Origin: Xanthomonas sp. Leaf148
GTDB taxonomy: Bacteria; Pseudomonadota; Gammaproteobacteria; Xanthomonadales; Xanthomonadaceae
Reading direction: 5' to 3'
DNA: 64,000 nt
NCBI RefSeq assembly: GCF_001423585.1
Contig: NZ_LMOP01000008.1
Coordinates: 1,377,118-1,441,117 of the forward strand
Shown here: piece by piece, positions 45,671 to 56,400 of the stretch
Layout: each line of letters begins with the position of its first letter
Numbering within the stretch: the stretch's first letter is position 1
The notes under the pieces: model-generated
What the model was told of the DNA's origin: nothing
The model's input: the letters and a program-made list of their open reading frames with translations, nothing else
Databases searched by the model: none
Made by a program: the position numbers and the translations under genes

Positions 45671-46755
45671 GCAGCGTATTGCCTGTTTCGCGACGTGCAT
45701 CCGCGGCGACGGTCACCCCCACGCCACGTTTGGCATTGCTGGGTACCGGCACCGTGGGCCGCGCCTTCGTGACGCGCTACACCGCCCTGCAGCAACGCCA
45801 GCTGCGGTTGCCGCGCTTCGATTGGCTGGCCAACTCACGGATCGCTCAGGATTGTGGCGTGAGTGCGGAGCAGGCATTGCTGCAGGCCAACGCCGCGCCG
45901 CGTGGCCAGGCGGTGTTGCAGCCGTGGGCCGAAACCGTGGCGCTGCGCGCTGGCGACGTGCTGGTGGATGCCACGGCCAGCGATGTGGTGGCCGATTGGC
46001 ATGTGGAGTGGTTGGGGCGCGGCGTGCATGTGGTCACTGCCAACAAGCTGGGTCAGGGCACGGCGTTATCGCGTGCGCAGGCGCTGCTTGCCGCCCGCCA
46101 TGCCAGCGGTGCGCATTACGGCGACAGCGCCACCGTGGGCGCCGGGTTGCCGGTGTTGAGCAGCGTGCGCGCACTGGTGGCAGGTGGCGACCATATCCAT
46201 TCGATCGAGGGCGTGCTGTCGGGATCGTTGGCATGGCTGTTTCATCGCTACGACGGCAGCGGCGCGTTTTCGCAATGCGTGCGTGAGGCGGTGGCAGCGG
46301 GGTATACCGAGCCGGATCCGCGGATCGATCTGTCCGGTGAGGATGTGCGGCGCAAGCTGTTGATCCTGGCGCGTGCGGCCGGTTGGCAATTGGAGGCCGA
46401 ACAGGTGCATGTTGAGTCGCTGGTGCCCACCGGCCTGGCCAGCGTGCCGATCGCTGAACTGGACGCGCGATTGGGCGCGCTGGATGCCGAGGTGGGCGCG
46501 CGTTGGCAGCAAGCACGCGCAGCAGGGCGGTGTCTGCGCTTTGTAGGCCGCGTGGACGCGCATGGCGCAAGCGTGGGTCTGCGTGAGCTTGCGCTGGACC
46601 ATCCCTTGGCCGGTGGCGCCGGCACCGACAACCGCGTCGCCATCAGTAGCGACCGTTATCGCGAGCAGCCGTTGTTGATCCAGGGCCCGGGTGCGGGTGC
46701 GGAGGTCACTGCGGCCGCGTTGCTGGACGATGTACTGCGGATCGTGGCTGGCTGA
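45667..46755 (+). CDS. hom: Homoserine dehydrogenase (single-domain)
   Basis: A 362-residue NAD(P)-dependent enzyme reducing aspartate semialdehyde to homoserine. The Rossmann motif LALLGTGTVGRAFV starts near residue 22. VTANKLGQG, ATVGAGLPVLSSVRAL, EGVLSGSLAWLFHRY and AAGYTEPDPRIDLSGEDVRRK are the family signatures. There is no aspartokinase or ACT domain, so it lacks the usual threonine feedback module. GTG start, 4-bp overlap with metB. As third gene of the riboswitch operon it likely feeds the methionine branch. Confidence 0.93.
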   Translation: MSSVLPVSRRASAATVTPTPRLALLGTGTVGRAFVTRYTALQQRQLRLPRFDWLANSRIAQDCGVSAEQALLQANAAPRGQAVLQPWAETVALRAGDVLVDATASDVVADWHVEWLGRGVHVVTANKLGQGTALSRAQALLAARHASGAHYGDSATVGAGLPVLSSVRALVAGGDHIHSIEGVLSGSLAWLFHRYDGSGAFSQCVREAVAAGYTEPDPRIDLSGEDVRRKLLILARAAGWQLEAEQVHVESLVPTGLASVPIAELDARLGALDAEVGARWQQARAAGRCLRFVGRVDAHGASVGLRELALDHPLAGGAGTDNRVAISSDRYREQPLLIQGPGAGAEVTAAALLDDVLRIVAG

Positions 46756-47119
46756 TTTGGGGAGTGGGGTCGCGAGACGTGCGGCATCTCCCGCAGGCGT
46801 GCCCGGGTTATGTGCAGGCGTCTGGGTTGTTGGCGGTCGAGGACGAGAGAACGTCTGCGCGTTCTCTGGGTCTTGTCGCTTGACCGGCGTGTGTGCGGCT
46901 CCCGGCGCTGTAACGCGCCTCGTCGCTCGCATCTCGTCGCTCGCATGACGACGATTCAGTCACGACAAGCATCTGACCGATTCGATCGCGGTGGCCTGCA
47001 GCCGTCTTCTGCGGTACTCGTCTGACCAACGCTGCGCGATGGCCGCAACCGGGAGCAATCCGGCTGCGGTTCGCACAAGGCAATCATCCACGGCATCGGT
47101 CTGCCGCGCGCTGCGGCGA
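46756..47119. other. Intergenic with a duplicated 14-mer
   Basis: About 360 bp between convergent genes. The only structure noticed is a perfect tandem duplication of CTCGTCGCTCGCAT at 46919-46932 and 46933-46946. No clear terminator with a T-tract is seen. Confidence 0.5.
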
Positions 47120-48115
47120 TTACGGCGTGAGCGCCTTCAACAGCGCAGCGTTGAAACGCGCCGGGTCCTGCACCTGCGGCGAGTGCCCCAAGTCTGCAAA
47201 TTCGATCAAGGTCGCATTCGGAATGGCCGCAGCTGCCTGCTTGCCCAGTTTGGTGTAATCGCCGACGCGCGCCTTGACCTCTGGCGGTGCGGTGTCCTTG
47301 CCGATTGCGGTGCGGTCCTTGAGACCGATGAATAGCGTGGTCGGCACCGCCAACTTGGGCAGCTCATAGACGACCGGTTGGTTGAAGACCATGTCGTAGG
47401 TCAGGGCCTGATTCCAGGCGACCGCCTGTTTGCCGTTGCCCAGCGACATGCCGGCCTGCATGCGCGCCCAGCGTTCGAATTCGGGCTTCCATTGACCGGC
47501 GTAGTACACGTCCATCTGGTACTTCTTGATACGGTCGAAGCTGATCTTGAGTTCGTTGTCGTACCAGGCATCCACGCTGCGCCACGGAATGCCGGCGGCC
47601 TTCCAGTCTTCCAGGCCGATCGGGTCGACCAGGGCGAGGTGTTCGGTGGCCTGCGGGTACATTAGCGCGTAGCGGATCGCGAGCATGCCGCCCATCGAGT
47701 GGCCGACGACCACGGCGCGGTCGATCCCAAGCTTTTGCAGTAGCGCGTGTGTGTTGTCGGCGAGCTGCGCAAACGAGAACTGGTAGGCCGCCGGCTTGCT
47801 CGATTTACAGAAGCCCACCTGATCCGGCGCGATCACGCGGTAGCCGGCCTTGCTCAAGGCTGCGATGCTGGATTCCCAGGTGGCCGCGCAGAAATTCTTG
47901 CCATGCAGCAGCACGGCGGTGCGTCCGTTCGGCTTGCCGGTGGGGGCGACATCCAGATACGCCATTTCCAGCGCTTGCTGCTGCGACGTGAACGCGTAGG
48001 TCTTGACCGGGTAGGGGTAATCGAAGCCTTCCAGACGCGGGCCGTAGCTGGCTTGCTGGGCCATCAGCGGGCCGCAGGCCAGGGACAGTGCGAGTGCACA
48101 GGCGAGGTGTCGCAT
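47120..48115 (-). CDS. Exported alpha/beta hydrolase
   Basis: A 331-residue protein with a signal peptide (MRHLACALALSLACGPLMAQ). Fold motifs are TAVLLHGKNFCAATW, VIAPDQVGFCKSSKP, the nucleophile elbow VVGHSMGGMLAIRYAL, an acidic residue in LFIGLKDRTAIG and the His in FADLGHSPQVQDP. It resembles periplasmic epoxide-hydrolase or haloperoxidase-like esterases; the substrate is unknown. It is a single gene. Confidence 0.88.
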   Translation of the reverse strand: MRHLACALALSLACGPLMAQQASYGPRLEGFDYPYPVKTYAFTSQQQALEMAYLDVAPTGKPNGRTAVLLHGKNFCAATWESSIAALSKAGYRVIAPDQVGFCKSSKPAAYQFSFAQLADNTHALLQKLGIDRAVVVGHSMGGMLAIRYALMYPQATEHLALVDPIGLEDWKAAGIPWRSVDAWYDNELKISFDRIKKYQMDVYYAGQWKPEFERWARMQAGMSLGNGKQAVAWNQALTYDMVFNQPVVYELPKLAVPTTLFIGLKDRTAIGKDTAPPEVKARVGDYTKLGKQAAAAIPNATLIEFADLGHSPQVQDPARFNAALLKALTP

Positions 48116-48688
48116 CGTGTTTCTCCATCCGGGATCCGTCCAGGAAGGCTACACGGCGCACCGTGGTGGAGGCGTGGATCCAGGCGTTGCCGCGGCGAGG
48201 GCGCGCGTTGTGGTGGAAGCCGAGGGTGTGTGCGGGTTGTCCTCATCCGCCCTTCGAGCAGCTTCGCGCGTGGCGGGATGGGCAGATGCCGTCTTGCTGT
48301 TTTCGCTGCTGCGGTTTCAGCTAACTCCAGACAGTGCGTTGGTGTCTTGAGCCGTGCGAACGAGGCGCGCGCTGTCGCTGGTCTTCTCAGGACAAGCTGA
48401 CGTGCAGTGTGACTTTTCGCAAGAAGCGCAGGTGCGATTTAGCGCTGTTGTTTGCCAGACGTGCAGGGCGGCAGCGTGATGCGGACGTGGGTGTCGCACT
48501 GCGTGGTCAAGATGCCGCTTTGCGCTGCGGTTCGGGCAGCAAGCGCGCGGACGCGGCGCTTGCTGCATCGCGCAGACCGACCACGCCGTGCGCTCACCGC
48601 GGCGCGCCCAGCCCCTGCATTCGGCTACGACGCGCAAATGCATTCCAGTGCTGCGTACAGACGCCGCATCAAAATGCCACCGGCAGAC
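48116..48688. other. Intergenic, nothing recognised
   Basis: About 570 bp between two same-strand genes. Open frames on both strands have arginine/alanine-rich shadow character and no ribosome sites. I see no repeat or RNA gene. Confidence 0.45.
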
Positions 48689-50071
<1,383 letters not shown>

Positions 50072-50157
50072 GGGTGCCGGAGAGGTGAGCGTAAAGGCGG
50101 CTATTCTAGTCGTTCGACGATTGCGGCACGGCTGCAGCGCAGCATGAGACCTGTTCG

Positions 50158-50391
50158 ATGGCCCTGACCCTGTACCAGCGCGACGATTGCCACCTCTGCG
50201 ACCTGGCGGTGGAAGTACTGGCGCAGGCGCGTGCCGGCGAGTTCAGTAGCGTGTTTATCGACGACGATGTGGCGCTTGAGGCCGCTTATGGCGCACGTGT
50301 GCCGGTGTTGCGCGACGTGCACGGACGCGAGCTGGACTGGCCGTTCGATGGCGTGCGGTTGCGCGCGTGGTTGAACGCCGGTACACGCTGA
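50158..50391 (+). CDS. Glutaredoxin-like DUF836 family protein
   Basis: A 77-residue thioredoxin-fold protein. [20 protein letters not shown] contains the redox-type CxxC (CHLC), followed by the cis-Pro motif ARVPVLRD. Members are probable thiol-redox proteins of unknown partner. Compact and complete. Confidence 0.9.
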   Translation: MALTLYQRDDCHLCDLAVEVLAQARAGEFSSVFIDDDVALEAAYGARVPVLRDVHGRELDWPFDGVRLRAWLNAGTR

Positions 50392-50499
50392 TGCGGCGTG
50401 TGCGCATGCGATACGCGCCAGCTTATGGATTTGGAGCGACTGAAGACGACTTCACGCCGGTCTGGTGCGGAGCTGCGGGTCTGCGACTTGGCTGCAGGG

Positions 50500-50603
50500 T
50501 CCTTGCCCGCGCACCCTCGCGGGACACGCTGCAAGTACGTCCTTGTAAGCGCTTACGCGGCATCCATGCCGCGTAAGGTCCCGCGACGGTGGGCGGGCAA
50601 GGA
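50500..50603. repeat. Nested palindromic intergenic repeat
   Basis: Outer 26-bp arms (50500-50525 and 50578-50603) beginning TCCTTGCCCGC pair with two mismatches. Inside is a perfect 12-bp palindrome CTTACGCGGCAT/ATGCCGCGTAAG (50552-50577), next to CAAGTACGTCCTTG, itself partly symmetric. The internal sequence around GCAAGTACGTCC resembles palindromic elements common between Xanthomonas genes (from memory). It would form a large cruciform or hairpin. Confidence 0.9.
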
Positions 50604-50728
50604 ACAGTCGAGAGTGTCGGGGTGCACGGCTTTAAAAAAAGCCAACGACTCACTCGCTGGAGCGGTGTCCTTGCAGATTGCGGCACCGTGTGGCGGCATG
50701 GATACACGGACGTATTCGCGGCGTGTCC

Positions 50729-50754
50729 CGCGAGCGGTGAGGGTACCGCTCGCG
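50729..50754. repeat. Inverted repeat, remnant of the same type of element
   Basis: CGCGAGCGGT and ACCGCTCGCG form a perfect 10-bp stem with a 6-nt loop. GTCCTTGCAGATTGCGG just upstream (about 50668) and GATACACGGACGTATT look like degenerate parts of the neighbouring element. Confidence 0.75.
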
Positions 50755-50857
50755 CGGCCGACTCGGCGTTTGACCTGGGCTTTTGACTGCATCTAACAAG
50801 ATGCGGCTAACACACGATTCTTGTCGGCCGACCGTTCAAGGTGTCAGCCGCATTGAT

Positions 50858-51442
50858 TCAGCGGCACCACTGGTCCTCGCACGGCACACCATCGTGGTCG
50901 CCGTCCATTACGGTATTTGGGCAGTTCTGCAGTACGTAAGTAGCTTCGGCGCAGGAACTCATCTGTGTGCAACGCGTGCGCCCGCCACAGCTGTATTGCG
51001 CGGTGGGCGCAGACGCGGGAGTGGTTGCTACGGACGGCGTTGGCGACGACGTTTGCTCCAATGCCGGTGTCGGGGTGAACACATCGATCAAGTAATCGCG
51101 CTGCTGATAGGCAAACGCCCCGCAACCGAGCGCCAGCATCATGAGCAAGGCCTTGCCAAGCCCGATCTGCCCTTTTGCCGGCGGCGTGCGTGTCGTATTG
51201 CGTCGTGCAGGGGCGTTGTGTTTTGGCGCGTGCGTACCGGCACGCACGACCCGCACCGCGCGCGGGCGACCATCCGGACCCGGCTCGGTTTCGAAAGAGA
51301 CCACTTCGCCGATACGTGGCGCCTCGGCGCTGCGCGCAAACGCAGAAATGTGCGCGAACACGTCATCGCCCGGTTGAGCAGGGGTGATGAAGCCGAAGCC
51401 ACGGTCGGTATTCCAGCGGGTCAACGTTCCATGTGTGCGCAT
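50858..51442 (-). CDS. Cold-shock domain, membrane helix, excalibur domain fusion
   Basis: A 194-residue protein. Residues 1-66 form a cold-shock domain: HGTLTRWNTDRGFGFITPAQ with RNP1-like GFGFI and DDVFAHISAF. A basic linker follows, then one membrane helix (LGKALLMMLALGCGAFAYQQ, about residues 96-115) and a Ser/Thr/Pro linker. The C-terminal excalibur calcium-binding domain has YSCGGRTRCTQMSSCAEA and the DxDxDG motif DGDHDGVPCEDQWC. The cold-shock part would be cytoplasmic and the excalibur part periplasmic. I am confident in the three parts; the joint function is unknown. Confidence 0.88.
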   Translation of the reverse strand: MRTHGTLTRWNTDRGFGFITPAQPGDDVFAHISAFARSAEAPRIGEVVSFETEPGPDGRPRAVRVVRAGTHAPKHNAPARRNTTRTPPAKGQIGLGKALLMMLALGCGAFAYQQRDYLIDVFTPTPALEQTSSPTPSVATTPASAPTAQYSCGGRTRCTQMSSCAEATYVLQNCPNTVMDGDHDGVPCEDQWCR

Positions 51443-51505
51443 TGGCGGCGTCCCTGAGTGGACGCCAAGTCTAGCTGTCGTGCGGTGTCATCCGGCATGC
51501 GGGCA

Positions 51506-51542
51506 TAAAAAAGCGGCGGACCCGACGAGGTAGTCCGCCGCT
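51506..51542 (-). terminator. Terminator of the YceI-cytochrome b561 operon
   Basis: A perfect 10-bp stem AGCGGCGGAC/GTCCGCCGCT with an 11-nt loop, followed on the minus strand by TTTTTTA. Confidence 0.93.
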
Positions 51543-51573
51543 CAGTGGCCGCGTCCGGTTGCGGCCTGTGGCC

Positions 51574-52143
51574 TTACTTCGCCTTCAACACGACCTTGGT
51601 GCTGATCGCGGTTTCGTTGGGGATGGTCTTGGTGTCGGCCCAGTCGCCACCGCCCACGCCGAAGTCCAGCCGCTTCACCAATGCCTTGCCGGCCAGCACG
51701 GGCTGCGCGCCCGGTGTCCAGGTAAAGGTCAGCGTGACCGGCTTGCTGACGCCGCGCAGTTCCAGGGTGCCGTCGGCCGCGTACTGATTGCCGCCGAGCG
51801 CACGAAACTTGTCGGCGCGATAGCGCGCGGTGGCGAACTTGGCGACGTTGAAAAAGTCCGGGCCTTGCAGGGTCGAATCGCGATCGTTATTGCCGCTGAT
51901 CGCGCTGGCCAGCGGGATGCGCACATCGAGCTTGGCCGCGGCCAGATTGGCCGGATCGAAACTCAGCGTGGTATCGAAACCGGGGAACTTGCCGGTGAAT
52001 ACTTCGCCGTCGTACTTGCTGGCGAACACCAGCGACGAGCCGGGCGCCTGGACGTAGTCGGCGGCCAGCACCGGCGCGGTGGCGAAGGTGGCGACCAGCG
52101 ACGCGGCGACCAGCAGGGGAGAGGCGAACAACTTGGAAGACAT
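51574..52143 (-). CDS. YceI-family periplasmic lipid-binding protein (1)
   Basis: 189 residues. The signal peptide (SPLLVAASLVATFATAPVLA) precedes a lipocalin-like YceI barrel: SSLVFASKYDGEVFTGKFPG, ATARYRADKF, GTLELRGVSKPVTLTFTW and LDFGVGGGDWADT. YceI proteins bind isoprenoid or amide lipids; several are encoded with cytochrome b561. It is the last gene of a three-gene minus-strand operon. Confidence 0.93.
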   Translation of the reverse strand: MSSKLFASPLLVAASLVATFATAPVLAADYVQAPGSSLVFASKYDGEVFTGKFPGFDTTLSFDPANLAAAKLDVRIPLASAISGNNDRDSTLQGPDFFNVAKFATARYRADKFRALGGNQYAADGTLELRGVSKPVTLTFTWTPGAQPVLAGKALVKRLDFGVGGGDWADTKTIPNETAISTKVVLKAK

Positions 52144-52152
52144 GGGAAATCC

Positions 52153-52716
52153 TTAAGGTTTGGAGGACAGCCAGCCGCGCGGCAACATCCGCGCCAGGGT
52201 GGCATCACGCTGGAAAATGTGGTGGTACAGCGCAGCGCCGGCGTGTGCCAGCACGACAGCGATCAACAGCCAGAAGCCCCACTCGTGGATGGCATGGGAG
52301 GTGGCGCGTAGCTGCTCGTCCGGGCCGCTGAGTTTGGGCACCGCGAACAGGCCGAACCAGCGGAACGGGCGCAAGCCGCTGCTGGAGTCGTACAACCAGC
52401 CAGAGAGCGGCATGGCGAAGATCATTGCGTACAGCAGCCAGTGGGTCAGCCCGGCGATCCGTTCCTGCCAGCGCGGGGTGCCCGCCACCGGCGGCGGCGC
52501 GCCTGCGTACAGACGCCAACCCAGCCGCGCGATCACTAGCGCCAGCACGGTCAGCCCCACCGATTTGTGCGCGGTATAGACCCAGAAGTATTTCGGTGTC
52601 TTGGGCAGTTCGCCCATGGTCAGGCCGACGATGCCCAGCACCAGAATCAGCAAGGCGATCAGCCAATGCAGGGTCTGGCTGACACCGCCCCAGCGCTCGT
52701 TGTTTTTCAGGCTCAT
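52153..52716 (-). CDS. Cytochrome b561
   Basis: A 187-residue inner-membrane di-haem cytochrome with four helices. Haem-ligand candidates are the His of SQTLHWLIALLILV, the His of VYTAHKSVGLTVLAL, the His of IAGLTHWLLYAMIF and the His of LLIAVVLAHAGAALYHHIF. PLSGWLYDSSSG is typical of the family. It probably oxidises quinol. It lies between two YceI genes, overlapping the upstream one by 4 bp. Confidence 0.93.
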   Translation of the reverse strand: MSLKNNERWGGVSQTLHWLIALLILVLGIVGLTMGELPKTPKYFWVYTAHKSVGLTVLALVIARLGWRLYAGAPPPVAGTPRWQERIAGLTHWLLYAMIFAMPLSGWLYDSSSGLRPFRWFGLFAVPKLSGPDEQLRATSHAIHEWGFWLLIAVVLAHAGAALYHHIFQRDATLARMLPRGWLSSKP

Positions 52717-53375
52717 GTTCCCGATTCCTGGCCGGCGGGCGCGTCAGTGGTGGCAGGTTCGGCTTGCGGTGGCGCTGCGTCGTCGTCGGCACGGCCTTCG
52801 CGCACGGCTTCGGCTTCAATGCGCAGTTCCACGCTGTCGCCGATCATCGATTTCCACGCATCGATGCCGAACTCCGCCCGACTCAGCGTGGCGGTTGCCG
52901 AGAACCCGACAGTGCGGCGAAACGGCGGCAGCGGATGGCGTTTGAGTGCGTTGAGGGTGACGTCCAGGGTCACCGGGCGGGTGACGCCGTGCAGGGTCAG
53001 GTTGCCGGTGACCTTGGCGTGGTTCTCGCCGCTGGCCTCCACGCGCGTGGAGACGAAATGCGCGTCGGGAAAGCGCTCGGCGTCGAGTAGGTTACGTGCC
53101 AGGGTGGCCTCGTTCCACTTGGCATCGCCCAGGTCGGCGCGGTGCAGCGGCACGGTCACGTCCAGCCGCGCGGCTGCCCAGTCGTCCGGGTCGAACACCA
53201 GGGTGCCGCTACTGCCCGACACGGTGCCCAATGCCTTGGAAAAGCCGGCATGTTCGACCGCAAACAACACGCGGGTGTGCACCGGATCCAGCGCATAGCG
53301 TACCGGTGCGGCGGAGGCGGCCAGGCTGGTCAATGCCAGAGCGGGAAGGAGCAACAGGCGGGCGAGGGGTGTCAT
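52713..53375 (-). CDS. YceI-family periplasmic lipid-binding protein (2)
   Basis: 220 residues with a signal peptide (LLLLPALALTSLAASAAPV). The YceI barrel shows YALDPVHTRVLFAVEHAG, GTLVFDPDDWAAARLDVTV, FVSTRVEASGENHAKVTGNL and LHGVTRPVTLDVTLN. A C-terminal charged, Pro-rich extension (EGRADDDAAPPQAEP) goes beyond the usual length. It is the first gene of the operon; the end overlaps the cytochrome start by 4 bp. Confidence 0.92.
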   Translation of the reverse strand: MTPLARLLLLPALALTSLAASAAPVRYALDPVHTRVLFAVEHAGFSKALGTVSGSSGTLVFDPDDWAAARLDVTVPLHRADLGDAKWNEATLARNLLDAERFPDAHFVSTRVEASGENHAKVTGNLTLHGVTRPVTLDVTLNALKRHPLPPFRRTVGFSATATLSRAEFGIDAWKSMIGDSVELRIEAEAVREGRADDDAAPPQAEPATTDAPAGQESGT

Positions 53376-53471
53376 GGGCGGATTCTAGACACATCCCGGC
53401 GCTGCGCGGGCGGCTTGCGCTTGCAACGATCCATTGCGAGCATGCCGGCTGGACGTGGAAAGGATTCCCGC

Positions 53472-56400
53472 ATGCGCGGTCTGTTATTGGGGTTGCTCGT
53501 TGCGTTGATGGCGTTGATGGCGTTGCCGGCCCTGGCCGAGGTGCCGGCCATCCCGCGCTTTCGCATCGTGGGTGCCGCCGAAGGGCTGCCCTCGACCATG
53601 ATTACCGCAATCGCACAGGATCGTGCGGGCTATCTGTGGATGACCACCACCGATGGCCTGGTTCGGTATGACGGCGCCGAGTTCAAGGTATGGCGTAACG
53701 ATCCGACCGATCGCTACTCGCTGCGCAGCAATAACCTGCAGGCGATGTATATCGACGACCAGGATCGCATCTGGCTGGCGCTGGCGGGTGCCGGGTTGAC
53801 AATGCTGAGCGCCGATCGCAACAAATTCACCGCCTATCTGCCCGACGACGTTCCCGCGCTGTCGTTGGGAGATATCTATGCCATTGCCGGCCGCGGCGAT
53901 GAGATATGGCTCGGCATGTCGACCGGGAATGTCTTGCGCCTGGATGCCAAGGGAAATTTCAGCTCACTCGATCTGTCCAAGATGGAAGACCCACTAGACC
54001 CCAATCCGGTCTATGCCCTGGCCCTGGACGACCGTGAGCGCATGTGGATCGGGACGCTCGGCGGTTTGGCGTACTACGACGGGCTGGCCTTACACCGCGT
54101 GCGACCGGATGGCGATGCCGGCGGCATCAATGCGCTGCAGTGGGTAGGCCAGCGGCTGTGGAGCTCCTCGGACACCGGGTTGCGCTACATGGATTCCTCC
54201 GGTGGGTGGCATACGCCCACCTGGGCCTCGATGTTTGCGACAGGCAATCGGGTCTGGACGGTGGCCGATGCCGGAGATGGCGAATTCTGGCTCGGCACCG
54301 AGCAGGGGCTATGGCACACCCGCGCCGGTCATCCACCGACGCCGGTCAACAACGGGGATGAACCGTTGGTCTCCAATCGTCATGTCACCACCATCTGGCG
54401 AAGTCCGCATGGAGGGATCTGGGTGCCCCTGCATGGCCGCGGGCTTGCCTACCTGCGCGAGGACTGGCATCGGACGGCAGCTTTCAAGCAGGTCAACGAT
54501 CAGGGCAAAGGCATCTCTTGCAGTCTTGCGTTGGCCAATCGCTCTGGTGGTCTGTGGCAATTCGACAGCAGTGGCAGGTTGCTGCGCTACGACACGTCGT
54601 CTGGTGCCTTGGTGCAGACCGGAATCCAGCATCCGGATTTGCGTGAGATGGCAATCACCTCCGCACTGGAAGACAGTCGCGGGCAGCTCTGGCTTGGTAA
54701 CGGACGGCATGCACTGTCGCGTCTGGATCTGACCACTGGTGGGCTGACCCATTTCACCGGGGATGGACCCGACGAGGCGGTGTTCTGGATCGGGGAGCCG
54801 GGCGATGGCACCGTGTGGACAGCGTTCGAGCAAGTGATCCAGCGACGCGACCTCGTCAGCGGGCGCGTCCTGGAGACGATCTCCCAAAACGATCTGCATG
54901 GCCTGAAGGAGTTGCCGTACTACCAGATCAGCCTGGGGCCGGATGGGCGCGCGTGGATCAGCGGTACTGGCGGAGTGTATGCCTGGCATGCCGACACCCA
55001 TCGATTCATGCTGGTGCCGGGGCTGGATGTCAACTTTATCCAGCGCTTTGTCGTCAAGGATCGCAATCGCATCTGGCTTTACCGCCCCGGTAGCATCGAG
55101 CACTGGGAGCAACGTAATGGTGTCTGGAAACGGGGAGGCCGCATTCGCGCTGCCGAAGGATTTCCTGCCATGGATGCCTACGGTCTTGAGCTGGATGCGC
55201 TTGGGCGTGTGTGGATGTCCGGCCCGCGTGGCCTATGGCGTATCGACCCCCGCACAACCCCTGCCAAGATCCGCAGTTTCAGCGCACGTGACGGATTGAC
55301 CAGCCAGGAGTTCAGTCGCCGCTGTCTGCTGATGTCCAACAACGGTGTGTTGGTGGGCGGGACCGCCGACGGATTCACGCTGCTGATCGATACCAATGCG
55401 CCAGACGTTCCCTCGTTTACCCCGCAGATGCGACTGGAAGCGGTGAGTGTCCAGCAGGGCGATCGACGTCGCGCCTTGCCGATTGGCGGTGGTTTTTCGC
55501 TGGTACCGAGCGATCGTCAGTTGCGCATCAATATGCGGCTGCTGTCTTTCATCGACCCGATGGCGAACCGTTACCGCACGCGATTGAACGGCTTCGACAC
55601 CGATTGGGTCGAGCATGGCGCCGCGGGCATGCGCGAATTTTCATCGTTGCCGCCGGGCAATTATGTGCTTGAGATGCAGGGTGTCGATCCACTTGGCAAT
55701 GCATCGCAGGTGCAATCGTTGCAGTTCTCGGTGCTGCCACCCTGGTGGCGCAGCGATATCGGTATTGCAGTGATCTGCATGCTCGGCCTGCTGCTCAGTG
55801 CACTGCTTGCCGCGGCCTACCGGCATCGTGTGCGCATGCGGGCGCAGTGGCAGCTGGCCCAACACAAGCGCGAGTTGGCCGAGCAGGCGTCGTTGGCCAA
55901 GACCCGCTTTTTGGCGACCTTGGGGCATGAGGTGCGCACGCCGATGACCGGTGTGCTGGGGATGAGCGAGCTGTTGTTGCAGACACCGCTGGATGCGCGC
56001 CAGCAGGGCTACGCCGGCGCGATCCAGTCGGCCGGCAAGCACTTGCTGCGACTGGTCAACGATGCCCTGGATCTGGCGCGGATCGAAGCAGGCAAGCTGC
56101 CGCTGGACAATCGCGATTTCGATCTGCGCCTGTTGATCGGGCAAGTGGTCGAACTGGTTCGTCCCAGTGCCGAGCAGAAGCAGCTGGCGTTCGCGTGCGA
56201 ACTGGATGACGCGCTGCCGCCGGCACTGCATGGCGATGCCAGTCGGGTGCAGCAGATTCTGCTCAATCTGCTGTTCAATGCGGTCAAGTTCACCGAGCGC
56301 GGCGGCGTGCATTTGCGCGTCTCGGCGTTACCGCAACGTCCTGCACAAGGCATTCGGGTGGAGGTGCGCGACACCGGCCCCGGCATGAGCGTCGAGCAGC

